Origin: Hyperoplus lanceolatus
Taxonomy: Eukaryota; Chordata; Actinopteri; Uranoscopiformes; Ammodytidae
Reading direction: 5' to 3'
DNA length: 64,000 nt
NCBI GenBank assembly: GCA_026929865.2
Contig: CM049414.1
Span: forward strand, 1,102,001 to 1,166,000
Part shown: one piece after another, positions 21,962 to 33,261 of the stretch
How positions within the stretch are numbered: the stretch's first letter is position 1
Layout: every line of letters begins with the position of its first letter
Position numbers and translations under genes: made by a program
Notes under the pieces: model-generated
Databases searched by the model: none
What the model was told of the DNA's origin: nothing
The model's input: the letters and a program-made list of their open reading frames with translations, nothing else

Positions 21962-23891
21962 AGTCTTATTCACTTAAATTAATTTTAAGTCTATCTGTTC
22001 CAATACTTTTGATCACCTAAAAAGGTGGTGTTTCTTTACAATTAATGCTTTCTTCACAGTTGTGTATCAGATCCAGATGTAAATACCTGGAAATGAAAGC
22101 TGAAATGTTGATCTATTGTCTCATGTTACGGCCGACCTACCAGGCTCGTTAATCGGGCGATAACAATTAAAGAAACCCAGACAAAACCATGAATCAACGT
22201 TTAAACAATAATGTAATTTATTAAATCAATCCCAAAACTCACGTCAATCGGAGGGCTATAAAAGAAAAGGAAAACGGGAGGAAGCCTAGGACAGCCACAA
22301 TTGGACTGCGTTATTGCCCAGGTCTTCCTCAAAACCTACTCATCTATTTAATGAATCCTGTTTTATGAAATTTAACACTTTTTATTTGATTCAGATAATC
22401 ATTCACCACTTTTTGTCAGAAGATATCCTTCACCAATTATTACCCTCTGTTTTATGTAACCTATGTTTATTAATCCCACCTCCTACAAATAGAACAGATA
22501 TACTATTTTCAGCATTTAACCGCACGCGTTAAACCTGGGAAGTTATTAAAAACATTCCTTTAAGTAAAAAGGTTTTGGATATGAGGTTGTGTTTTAAATG
22601 TGTTGTCAGCAAGTGTCGGCTGTTGCGTGAGTATCCCAACTTACGTTGCTTTCCTTACGGGTCACTTCACTTCATTCTGTAGAAAAGACCTAGCTATATA
22701 GCTAGGTCCTTGGTTATCTCAAAATAAACTAAAAGGTGACTGAGACAGGCGGAACGTTTTACTGGTTTTTATTCAATTACATGATATTACAGAACATCAT
22801 ATAACCAAAAAAACAGAAAAGACAGAAACAGGTTTATATGCCTATTGACTCATTCAATAGAGTTCTTTTTCCCCTAGTAGATGTTTACTTGGTATTTTTC
22901 ACAATTTGCCAAAGCACAAGATCAGAGTTATTGCATGCTCTCCGATTTTAGACTTGTGCCTATCCCTAATCTACCACCCCAAAATCTTAAAAATGGTGAG
23001 GACTTAAGCAAAATTGTTACACTGAGGAAAGGGAGATCATGCCTCGACCTAATCTCGGTTAATTCCATTCACCATTCTATGAGATTTCCTAGTCTCTCAT
23101 TCCCATCTAAAGTTTACAAATTTTACCAAGCCATCTGTGTTTTAAGACAGAGAGAGAGAGAGAGAGAGAGAGAGTTGAGACTTTGTGACGTCTCCACGCG
23201 GATGTTTCCATGTATGGTAATGCTGTCACTTCCCTGTTCGCGTCTGCCTCGCGCCCTTATAGGTCCATGCTCGCGCTTCCCGCCACTGAAAGTGTTCCGG
23301 AAGGAAGGTAACCAATCACAACGGAGTGGGGTTTGCAGGAGGGGGGGAGGGGAGCGGAGATGGCCGAAGCACAGGCGGAGGGAGCCGAAGCACACACACT
23401 CAAGTGTTGACAGGATGTGCTGGATCGCCAAAATAAGAGAAAGAGCTTCCCGAAAATCTACATAGTTTTTTGTGATGTGATTCGTGTCAGGTTGCTCTAT
23501 AGCAGTGTATAACAAGAAATTAAGACCAGAAAAGTAGCATAATAGGTCCTCTTTAAGAAAAGGGGAGGTGTCTCTTTCCAGAACTAACAGATAGGAGGAG
23601 CCCATCCAGCCAGCACAGAAAATCTCTCTCTTCCACTCCTCCCTCTTCCCCTACGTGAATATACCAAGTTACTATTTTAACTTTCAAAAATGACCAGCAC
23701 TTCCCTTGTTTTTCACAATAAAACCCACATCACTTCAACTCACCCGGAAACCAACCTTACGCAATACAAACTTCAAAATAAAACGGTGTAACACTACTCA
23801 TAAATGTACGACTGTAACAGTTTTATCACATATTCGTCCATAATATTCAACAGCCTGGTGAATTATCAATATAGTAATGTGATGTGATGTA
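21962..23891. other. Intron 1 stretch with simple repeats
   Basis: Holds an (AG)n run at about 23149-23174 and a palindrome at 22687. A segment at about 22126-22320 begins TGTTACGGCCGACC and looks somewhat like an LTR end, but I could not find a partner. The stretch near 23530 (CATAATAGGTCCTCTTTAA) resembles the end of a fish DNA transposon with TTAAAG termini. No exon is supported. Confidence 0.4.
22687..22708. repeat. Perfect 22-bp palindrome
   Basis: GACCTAGCTAT followed at once by its reverse complement, with no loop. It could be the fused ends of a lost element. Confidence 0.9.
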
Positions 23892-24346
23892 TTAAAGGGA
23901 TAGTCTGGAATTTTGGACATAGGGCCTGATTCCCAAGTTAGTGTTCTTTATCATTGGAGACAGTTTTCAACACATTTCATTCAGTCTTTCTAGTTGCAGA
24001 GTTTGCTCGTGCTAGGCTAGCGCACGGGATTGGGGTCAAGCAGAGCTGCTACTAAAACAGTCTTACCCACTCCACAGTACACCCGAGGCTAATCAATAAT
24101 AACGCTAGACTACAGATGTAAATGTCTGTGTTGATAGAATAATGTTAGAACTAAAAACAACCTTGCATATTGCATTTTGAGAGACTTGGTGTGTCTCAGC
24201 AGCAGTGTTTATATGCGGCAGCGGCGGACTGATACCTAGGTTACCGGATCTATAATAGGTATTTCACCTGCCGCTGTCATTGCTACAGACACAGAGTAGC
24301 CTACAGTGCACAAAGGAATTTTATTAGCCTATTCAATAAACAAGAT

Positions 24347-24664
24347 ATGGCCACGTTTGGAGGACTTAGCGATGCGTCTGCTTTTGAAGATGATTATGAG
24401 GAATTTGTTGTATCCACCGAACCGTACCTGTACGAGCCGGAATACACTGATGAAGAACTGAGAGAGATGGATGCTCAAAGGGCAGAAAGAGAAAGAGCGT
24501 CTATAGAGACGGACAGCCCCCGCTGGAGCTGCAGTAGACGACCGGGACAGAACAACGGGAGTTTGCAATTAGCCCAGCCAGGTCCTGTAGCTATACCATT
24601 AGCTAACATTGTCATTCTCCAAAATGCACGTCATCATCAATCTATCAGTAGGCTAACATTATGA
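24347..24664 (+). CDS. Acidic transposon-encoded ORF, probably truncated
   Basis: Starts ATG at 24347 and gives 105 codons. The first 50 residues are acidic (FEDDYEEFVVSTEPYLYEP region, then YTDEELREMDAQRAERER). The pattern recalls N-terminal parts of fish proteins annotated as P2X7-like, which occur in THAP-containing transposons. The last half loses that character and probably reads past a lost splice site or deletion. Function is unknown. It converges with the minus-strand THAP exon. Confidence 0.45.
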   Translation: MATFGGLSDASAFEDDYEEFVVSTEPYLYEPEYTDEELREMDAQRAERERASIETDSPRWSCSRRPGQNNGSLQLAQPGPVAIPLANIVILQNARHHQSISRLTL

Positions 24665-24683
24665 AAGGGGCAAGCTTTATTAG

Positions 24684-25905
24684 CTAGTGTAGCCTACCAA
24701 AAGTTATTACCTGTTCATCAGTGCCTGTTGGTGCATCTGAAAAGACGGATGGCACTGCATTCGTTTTCAGGGATTTCTTATTGCGGGTTTTCTCGAAGTC
24801 GTCCGGTCTGAAATGATCGCTACAAATACACCGTTCGCGAACAGTTTCCGCCGGTGTATTGATGTCCAAGCCAGCAGCAACAAGCCACAGTTGCGTCTAG
24901 GGATGTCCATGGTTAACTGGTTAACCGTTAACCATTAAGAAGATCTTTAACCGCTTAATACTAAAGGTTAAATGGTTAAAAACAAATATATATATCTTAA
25001 TTTCTCTGAAATCCGGACTCTTATTTTGATATCGCTAAACCGGATGTAAGAATGGCAACTGTCGGTAGAGAATGAAACGAGTAGTGTAGGCTACTCTCAA
25101 CTTTATAATAGGTCCATGGTATGCTCCCAGTCACAACTTATGGTCACAACGCTCCCGTGTTTGTATAATTTAATTAACAGCGTGGGCTCCCGCTAGCTTA
25201 ACATAGCGCTAGCATTAGCCTTCTTGAGGTGGATGCTGTCCTGCATCTATCACCGTCTCATGAGTGTGTGAGGGAGTGACAGACAGACAGTGAGTGCCCC
25301 TGCACAGACACAGGTCTGCCATGATTGTGTGCCAGGATCAACAGCGAAAATCCGTCATAAACAAAAGTGTAGTCTACTGATAACATCGGAGCTTATCAAT
25401 ATTACGGTCTTTCAAAATGTTGCCCCGTGCTCAGCACTACTTAGCACCGGGTTTTGGTAGGCTATCCCCTAAGCCTGTGTGTGTGTGTGTGTAAATGTCC
25501 CGGCCTTTTCAGTCACTTATATCACTTTCTGCTTCTACATTTGCAATACTACACCTCTTCTCACAACAGACAAGGTGCCGTGTGAATGTCAACATGTAGG
25601 CATTTAAATTGGCTACTGGTCCCTGAATTGTTTTTAAATTAATATAGAGGTCCTTGGAACAAAAAAAGGTCGGGAGCCCTGCTATAATGCTTCATGTATT
25701 TCACTATTTTAGGCTACATTAAATCTTAAAGGTTAACCGGTTAATAACCGTTAATTCTGGTGGTTAACCGGTTAAAGAAAAAAATCTAAATGGCCATCCC
25801 TAGTTGCGTCCTTTCTGGATCTCGCACTGGAAATTTGTGGAAACTTTGTGGTGTCCATCTGTAGGGTTTATTTGTACAATTCCTGAATGCACACTGACAC
25901 ACCAT
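24684..25905 (-). pseudogene. THAP-domain exon split by a hAT insertion
   Basis: From the ATG at 25905 the minus strand encodes MVCQCAFRNC and continues through SFHKFPVRDPERT to about 25803. The frame is then interrupted by the 24898-25802 hAT element. Beyond the TSD it resumes in the same frame with QLWLVAAGLDIN, the CSDHFRPDDFE block and the closing LKTNAVPSVF. These are the C2CH zinc residues, FP block and AVPSVF box of a THAP DNA-binding domain. The exon probably ends at the AACAG|GTAATA donor at about 24713. The rest of the gene is missing. Confidence 0.82.
24898..25802. mobile_element. hAT MITE with GGTTAACC subterminal repeats and perfect 8-bp TSD
   Basis: TIRs TAGGGATGTCCAT and ATGGCCATCCCTA, flanked by GTTGCGTC at 24890-24897 and 25803-25810. 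The subterminal parts contain several GGTTAACCGGTTAA-type palindromes. No transposase is encoded. It sits inside the THAP exon. Confidence 0.93.
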
Positions 25906-26379
25906 GTTGCCTAGTCGTTAGTTTCAGTTTCTGTCCCACGCTGCTCTGTTTACTATCTGCTGTAGAGATTCGGTTACATAGCAAAGGAAAATTCCGCTTC
26001 TGCTGAGAAAGTAGTCCCTCAAAATGCGATAATTCATGCAATGCAAGGTTTTTTTTTTCTAAAATGATTCTATCAACACAGACATTTACATCTGTAGTCT
26101 AGCGTTATTATTGATTAGCCTCGGGTGTACTGTGGAGTGGGTAAGACTGTTTTAGTAGCAGCTCTGCTTGACCCCAATCCTGTGCGCTAGCCTAGCACGA
26201 GCAAACTCTGCAACTAGAAGGACTGAATGAAATGTGTTGAAAACTGTCTCCAATGATAAATAACACTCAGGCTAACTTGGGAATCAGGCCCTATGTCCAA
26301 AATTCCAAACTATCCCTTTAAGCCCACCCAGATCACACACAGCATCTTGTATTTCAGCTGCGTTTTTTATATTTATATC

Positions 26380-26470
26380 ACAATATTCATCGTAGCAATG
26401 TATCATGATGTATCATGATATATCATATAGTGGCCCATGTATTGTGATGTCCTACCAATACCCAGCCCTA
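26380..26470. mobile_element. hAT terminal fragment
   Basis: Rich in ATCATGATATATC-type motifs and ends AATACCCAGCCCTA at 26470, like the end of the MITE at 19849. The left end is missing. Confidence 0.5.
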
Positions 26471-27719
26471 ATATTAATATTTCCGAATTACTCACTTTCG
26501 TTAGCTGGAGTCTGCCTTTCACCATAGTCAGTTCTGCTTCACACAGCCATAACGTGTCTAAATGCCTCATAAACTGCTGCTGTGGGAATGAGGCCCAGTG
26601 CTGCTGGTGCATGTGTCCTAAGGCCTGCTGGGTAGTTGCTGAAGAGAATACTGCTTCCTGTGCTGTCAGGACAACTTTGTCCACACATCAGGGTTGGTGT
26701 CAACCTTGGGCAACAGGCATGTATAGCACACCCTGAAGTAGAAATGACTACATACAGTATACTATTAAGACAAGTAGAGTAACTCTGGGCCATTCCTTCT
26801 AATTTATGGTATGTTCCAGGCTTCCTTAACAGACTCGGAACTAACAGAAAAGCTAAATGATTATATAATTTTTTATAAGACAATTTTGAAGTGTGTGACT
26901 GTCAAATTGTAATTGCCACCACTATTTAATAACATAAATAAAATGTAACAACTTGGTATTGATGGAAAGTGTGATTTTGACAGACGGTGACAGCTGTCTG
27001 TGATAGTTACTCAGCTGTAGATAATTCGCATTAATTCTGTGAGTTGTTGGGGTATTATCCTGTAGCATACTTGTGTCAGTGCTACTTATGCTCAACCAAT
27101 GATGGTTTGACACAGTACTATTTGTACATTTATTAGAGAGTGGCAGAGTGTTGGTTGGGTTTGGGTTTGGGAACACCAACAGAGGCTATAGGGCTTCCCT
27201 CAGGAAATTGTTCAATTGTTAACACCTGTCCAATACGTATACAGCTTTCTACTTCTAACTTGTAGAAACTAAAAGCACAGTCTTTCAGGATGTGCAGTCT
27301 GCTGCTCTGATGAATTGGCATAGAACAAATGGACAATGCGATCGGTCAATCATTATTACTTAGAGAGCTCATCCAGAGAAATGCATCTGATCACTTTATC
27401 AATACAGGTAAGAGAGGATGGTGTAAACAGTTGCCTCATTCTTCAAAAGCTATGCCTCTAATTTGCAAATTAGTGCCTCTTGTTATTTTCCTGTAATTCA
27501 CACAAATGCATATAGGTAATGTATGCTGACATCAGCACAGGTAGTTTGTGTGTCAGGTGAGGTGGCGGTGTGCCTCCAGGATGACGCATGAGGGTTTCTA
27601 TCAGTTGTGCTGTTTTGTTAATATTATAGTTTGAAAAAATTAATAAATTAGGGGCAAAACGTATTTGACTTGTCCTGAATATGAGGAATTGCAGAAATAA
27701 CAATTAACAAGGCTTCTTG
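26471..27719. other. Intron 1 stretch, no recognised gene
   Basis: Open frames on both strands (for example 26539-26883 minus and 26437-26736 plus) overlap each other and have no family resemblance. No exon or transposon end is identified. Confidence 0.4.
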
Positions 27720-27880
27720 GATGTTTTTCCTCATGTGTATGAATGACTTCGTCATCTGCATACATTTAAATATTGGTGTTTTGACATGCATCAGGTAGGT
27801 CGTTAATATAAAGAGTGAATAAAATTAGTCAGGGAATAGAGCCTTGTGGGACCCCTACAGGACAGTCAAGTTAAGGAGAT
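27720..27880 (-). pseudogene. Heavily decayed LINE reverse transcriptase
   Basis: Too broken to give a long open frame. On the minus strand a GVPQGSIP block is followed, after a stop, by LFTLYINDLPDA, another stop, and YADDEVI. Order and spacing match RT motifs, with the catalytic Asp pair still visible. Flanking intron sequence on both sides may belong to the same old copy. Confidence 0.7.
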
Positions 27881-28451
27881 TTGGTGCCCTCAACACAAAC
27901 ACATTTCTTCCTATTGGATACATGTGATTTCATCTTAAACAGCTTGTTCAGATAAGTTACATTGTGTTCATTTAGATATGAGAACTTTTTGGTCGACGGT
28001 GTCAAATGCCTTCTTTTAAATTCATTATGTTAGTGCTTGGATCTTTTCAGGAGCTAATCTGGTAGTTTTGGAAGGTAAGTGACGAAAATCTTATGAACAA
28101 AGTTGGCAAAAATGTCACCTTCTGTAAAAACTGTCAAGTACATCGGACCTCTGGTATTTGGCAGTGAAAGAGCTTGTCCTGTCAGTCTGTGAAGCTACAG
28201 TTAAAGACAGCTTAGGCAGCTAAAGGGCTGAACTGTCAACACTATGATGAGGGATTGTCAGTCTGATATCAAACAAGGTCAGATGTCACTTGCTTTAGTT
28301 TTATTATAAAACAACACACTCACACACACATAATGACACTCAATTATCTGGCTTACTTTTTGTCTGTTTTTAATACATCAGTACTTTTGAATGTCAGTAC
28401 TTTTAAATACACTGCAGGGGATAAGGGTCAAATATTTAACTTATAGATATC
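27881..28451. other. Intron 1 stretch, probably further LINE decay
   Basis: Upstream (minus-strand sense) of the RT remnant. Fragments near 27900-28010 can be read as more of the LINE with several frame changes. Not precise enough to delimit. Confidence 0.35.
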
Positions 28452-29660
28452 GGGCCTATTTCAGGTAGCTGGTTTTAAGGCAACCCAGAGTTTCTTCGCT
28501 CTGAGTTGGTGGAAACTCTGGGTTTTCCGTTTCAGGTAGCTGGTTCTGCGCAACCGAGGGTCAGTTACTGCGGCAACATACGCCGTGGGTCTAACCTGCT
28601 CGGGAGGTGGTTAGTCCTACCCTGAGTTTGTTTTCACTTTACGCTGCAGCTCCGACTGAAGAAAGAGTGTCACTGTCACACGCGTCCCTGTACAGTTTGA
28701 AGCAAAATCACTCCATAAAAATCTCCATTGGGATGTTTTTATCATTTCCTGATGATTTTACGTTTGACCGATCATTTATCTGATCAGTATAGCCTTGTTC
28801 TCAGCCGTTCATAGGCGGCCACCTTACACATCGTGACATGCTCTACATTCAGATTAATAAACCTATTTGTATTGTATGTTTTTTAACGTCTGTGCCACTG
28901 AACAGATTTATGTCAGGTGGATTCATGTAACGCTGCGGCTGCACGCGATCGTTACAGTTCACTTCTGCGATCCTAAAGTCACAGACGAGCCTCGTTAAAT
29001 AGCCTAATATGAATATAAAAATTATATAATAATTTAAACTGTGATCAATTGAGGAAAATGGATCTGGTAATAAATCTGGTAATAAAATTAGGCTATAGCT
29101 TGCCAACATATTATACAGCAAATATAAAACACTGTCAGCAATGCTGTGCCGCACCAGCTTTATTACTTTACAGCTGATATGCGTAACTTTTTAAAATAGA
29201 CTATGGCTTCTCATACGGAAGCGAAATGATTCTCTTGACAAAAAATGTTTGCTCTGTTTTTTTTCTGAATTGCCGAGGAGATTAGATCAGAGTTATGAGA
29301 CAATATCCTGTTAATTCTTCTCCATAGGCTACCATAAGCTCATTCGTTAATATTTCTAACTCTAGTGGGAGGAGCAGAGATTTCTTTTTTTCTTTTTTGA
29401 GAAGTGGAGAAGTGGGAGGATCAAGCATTTGTTTCTTCTGTTTCCATGGTGAATCATGTTATCAGCGATCCATTGACGATGGCTTTTACGCACATGCTCC
29501 ACCCAGAGTGAACACGCTCAGAGTTGATAAACCCAACGCTGATCCACTGTTCTGAAACCGAAAACCCAGAGTTACTCATCAACCCTGCGCTCTGAGTTGA
29601 CCAACTCAGAGCGCAGGATTAAACTCAGAGTATGTAAAACTAGCTACCTGAAACAGGCCC
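28452..29660. mobile_element. Harbinger-like nonautonomous element, 3-bp flank ATC
   Basis: Ends GGGCCTATTTCAGGTAGCT and AGCTACCTGAAACAGGCCC, flanked by ATC on both sides (28449-28451 and 29661-29663). The motif TTTCAGGTAGCTGGTT is repeated at about 28460 and 28530, and AACTCAGAG/CTCTGAGTT motifs crowd both ends. Three-bp TSDs and G-rich ends fit PIF/Harbinger. No transposase frame remains. Confidence 0.8.
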
Positions 29661-29663
29661 ATC

Positions 29664-30516
29664 ATCTTGAAACTCTGCCAGTGCATAACATAAATAATTC
29701 TCAAAATGTTTTAAATTTTTTTTTAATAAATATGCAGATTTGGCAAAAATCTTCCTAAATTGTGTGTACATTTGCATCTATTTAAAAGCTTAAAATGTAG
29801 ATGTTGGATAGAACCAGAGTTCAAATCTTTATTTTATATTTAGTCTTAGTGTCCAACGTTGTCACAACTGATTAGGATTAAGCCCTTTTTATTTTTGTCA
29901 ATCAAAAAATACAATGTACAGATCTTAGAAATGCACGTTTTAAAGAAATGTATCATAAAACAGCCAATCAACAGCATATGAACAAATCTTTCTGTAATAA
30001 CCTTCAGAATAGTAAAGAATTATTATGGAAAGTCTAGTTTATGTAAATGCTTTAGAAGTTTGAGATTTTCGTTTCAGAGTATTGGGAAAAATGTGTTTAG
30101 GTTGTAATGGGAATTATTGCATATGGTCTATCTCCGGACTGAAATGTTACCATGCTTATTAGTGCAATAAGAAACATTGTATTTATCCTAAAATGGTTAT
30201 TCTAAAAGAGCACTCAGACTGTGTCTCCAGCTTCTAATGCACCCTTTACGCACGGTGGTTGAGACGAACCCTACACTAAAGTTAAACATGAAACTTTGTA
30301 ACTACACACTTAAAATAACGATCTCTACCCATACAAAAAAGAGAGGGCATACATGATATTTTTTCTGCAAACAAATGGTTAATTTGCCAAAGTTGATGGT
30401 TGGTCTTATCTTTACAGAAGACTTCTTTGTATTTTTTATGTCAGTTGAATTTTGTTTCAAGTTGAATGCAAATGAGCACTGTTTATATTCCAAAAGGCAC
30501 AAGCTCTTCCTTGACT
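29664..30516. other. Intron 1 stretch, no recognised feature
   Basis: AT-rich, no recognisable exon, RNA gene or repeat end. Confidence 0.4.
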
Positions 30517-30524
30517 GTTTTCAG

Positions 30525-32131
30525 CAGAGGTGGAAAGAGTACAAAAATATTCTACTCAAGTAAAAGTATGATTACTTGGATGAAATTTTACTTAAGTAAA
30601 AGTAAAAGTACTGGTCTAAAAATCTACTGAAGTAAAAGTGAAAAAGTAGCTGATTTAAAATGTACTTAAAGTACAAGTTACTAGTTACTTTTTAACTGCG
30701 GGAGGGGGCGGGGGTCTCTTCAGTGTAGGGCATTCTATATATAGACAAGGGGATATAAATCTCAAACTAGTTTTGTTTAATTAATACAACACTTACAAAT
30801 GAAAGTGCACAAATTAAATGAATCATGTCACCACACATGTATGGATGTATACTGTGTCATTATACTTTAGATGAGCAAATAGTCTGTTAATGGGGGAATG
30901 GGAATTTAACCGGTCTACAGACCTAAACAGACTGCAGCTGCAGTTCTAATAATGTAACTGTGTACAATTGCTCTAAACCATGGAAATTGCAAGGTTAGGC
31001 TGCTCGATTTTGACAAAAATCATAATCATGATTATTTTGATTGACATTGTGTAACCACAATTATTAGACAATTATTAATTGATTTAAGAACTGCAGCATG
31101 CACTTATTTAACATTTGAAACCATGACTTTTGACTTTAAACATATCATAATTGAACTGAAAACAAGGAAAATGCAAATAGCCAAAGTAAAACATATTTTT
31201 TATAATTAAATAAAATAAGTGTCAAAATCAAAATAAACCGTTGCAAATGTTGTCGATAGGGCACGTCTTTTGCTAGCAGGAATGTGAGGGCATATTTTAA
31301 TGTATATCTCATGGAGCTGGCTGGATAAGCAAGTTGCATTGTAGGCTACAGTGTTCTTAATTGATGACTGTTGTGGTGGCAAGAGTCAAGGAGCTTTAAA
31401 CTTCCTGTGTTTTTTATTCCTTTATTGTTTGGTCATAGACCACTTGGATTCGACTTAAAGTGAGTAAACTAATTGGTCGTGATGTTTTGAGGTGCAGCTG
31501 GGTCGCATATGACTTTTTTTCCTCTCTCTCTCACGGTCGCGCATGTCATCTGACTCGCGTGTAACATATCTTGCACATTGTTTTAGTCTATTACTTTTAC
31601 CTTTCTTCTCGAGCAAAGGCTGACTTTCTGCCGTCTTCTGGAAGTTTTTCAAAGCTCCCGGCAACACGCACCGTCTCCATCCTACTCTGCACTGTTAAAC
31701 TGAAAGCTAGGTGAGGGAGGGGCCGATCGCACGGCTGGATGAAAGGTTTGCTGCATTTAAAAGCCTTCACGTCTTCACGTGCGGTACAATGACAGTTTAA
31801 CTAGGATTACTTTGTTTTAATGATAGAGGGAAGCAATGTTTGTGTTGTTATCATTTAGTCGCAATGATCCTGTTGATCATTCTCTGTGTTAGTTTCCGGT
31901 ATTGTGCCGTAAAAATAAAAGCACCCCGCGATATTTCTTTTATTTCTATTTTTTTTACTCAGTAACGCAGGTGATACAAAATGTAGCGAAGTACAATACT
32001 TCAAAATAAACATACTCAAAGTAAAAGTAAAAGTATAGGTTTTAAAAATCACTTAAAAAATTACAAGTACACGAAAAAACTACTCAATTACAGGAACGCG
32101 AGTAAATGTAATTCGCTACTTTACACCCCTG
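30525..32131. mobile_element. Tol2-like hAT nonautonomous element
   Basis: Starts CAGAGGTGGAAAGAGTAC and ends GCTACTTTACACCCCTG. It is flanked by GTTTTCAG at 30517-30524 and 32132-32139, a perfect 8-bp TSD. Both ends carry many AAGTAAAAGTA motifs, as in Tol2-group elements of fish. The 1.6-kb interior encodes no recognisable transposase. A segment at about 30995 (GGCTGCTCGATTTTGAC) looks like another hAT end nested inside. Confidence 0.9.
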
Positions 32132-32341
32132 GTTTTCAGTCTGTGTCTTTACTTTTTAGGGAACAAAATGGCATTTGGGCTTAAAAAGGCAAACATTTTT
32201 TTTGTCCAGACCAATTAATGTGAACATTTACAATTTCCTAAGCCTAAAGTACTCTTGATAATCTTTGCACACACTAGACACACTTCTGATCAGATATTTA
32301 AGCAGGTTAATACAAATAAACACATTTGTACTTATTTTCTC

Positions 32342-32801
32342 CATAGATAGTAAATAATATGGATGTAGCATCCGGGCTGACCTCAGTTATTCACACGGCA
32401 TCCAATAATCCTGGTTTGTGCGCGTCGCCCTTTTGTGAGGGGGAGGGAGATAGCTGACGTATACCTCCGAAGCAAAGTGAGGGACAACGGGCGGAGAGTT
32501 GTCACTCAAGAGATCGCGCCAATACATTTTAACCCCCAAGAGAATAAAAACTAGCGTGGTCCAAAAAAATTCACCCCCCTCAGTGTTGTCATGGAGATAT
32601 GACCTAAACACACAGACTAAAATGGTTTTGTGGCCCAGGCTGTAAATAGGTTTAATACGACTTTGAAAAAGGCCTGTCTAACAAGTGAGTCAAAGAAAAA
32701 CTGCTCGGGCTTGGCACCATCCCCCAGTGGCACTTCCGGTTACTACAGTTGTGGTCACTTCCTTATTGGATGCTGGTAAAAATTGCTGAGTTTGGGGCTT
32801 G
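32342..32801 (+). mobile_element. Copy B of the four-copy 8-bp TSD element
   Basis: 460 bp, beginning CATAGATAGTAAATAATATG and ending TTTGGGGCTTG. Flanked by ATTTTCTC at 32334-32341 and 32802-32809, a perfect 8-bp TSD. The matching site near 11127 in the paralogous segment is unoccupied. Confidence 0.88.
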
Positions 32802-33074
32802 ATTTTCTCACACAATGAGAATCGATAAGGATTCGGATCGATAAGCAGAATCGGAATCAGAATCGTTAAATTCTTATCAATTCCCATCCCTACACACCTG
32901 TGGCCGCGCCTTGCATTAACTACCTTTACTATATCTGAAAACATGTGAAAACGTCATGCACGGACAATCTAATGCTGTGTGCTGATTGTGTTTAGCCTAC
33001 ATCAGTGGTTCTCAACCTTTTTTGAGCAAACGCCCCCCCTAACCTTACCGAGATACTCTAGCGCCCCCCCCCCC

Positions 33075-33078
<4 letters not shown>

Positions 33079-33105
<27 letters not shown>

Positions 33106-33136
33106 CACAAACACACACACACACACACACACACAC
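33079..33136. repeat. Poly-A and (CA)n tract
   Basis: A run of A from about 33079 to 33104 is followed by alternating AC/CA to 33136, inside the BED-finger hAT. Confidence 0.95.
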
Positions 33137-33261
33137 AATTAAGAATATGTTTTGGCTACATCCTCTATCAACAATAAAACATATTTTCTGTGCTGTTTTG
33201 GTTTCTTATAAGAATTATTAAAAAAAAATCCCAATATGAGCCTGTTCTATGATAGGCAGAT

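Larger units (their letters stand above)
23892..26321. mobile_element. DNA transposon with about 300-bp TIRs and a THAP exon
   Basis: Left arm 23892-24190 starts TTAAAGGGATAGTCTGGAAT. The right arm, about 26020-26321, is its reverse complement with scattered differences. Between them lie a THAP exon on the minus strand and an acidic open frame on the plus strand, plus a nested hAT MITE. THAP-domain DNA-binding proteins are encoded by P, ISL2EU and related transposons. TTAA at the very ends may be TIR or TSD; sequence alone does not decide. Confidence 0.85.

Noticed and set aside
23123..23605. 160-codon minus-strand open frame
   Set aside because: It crosses an (AG)n run giving poly-Ser/Leu and has no domain or splice support.
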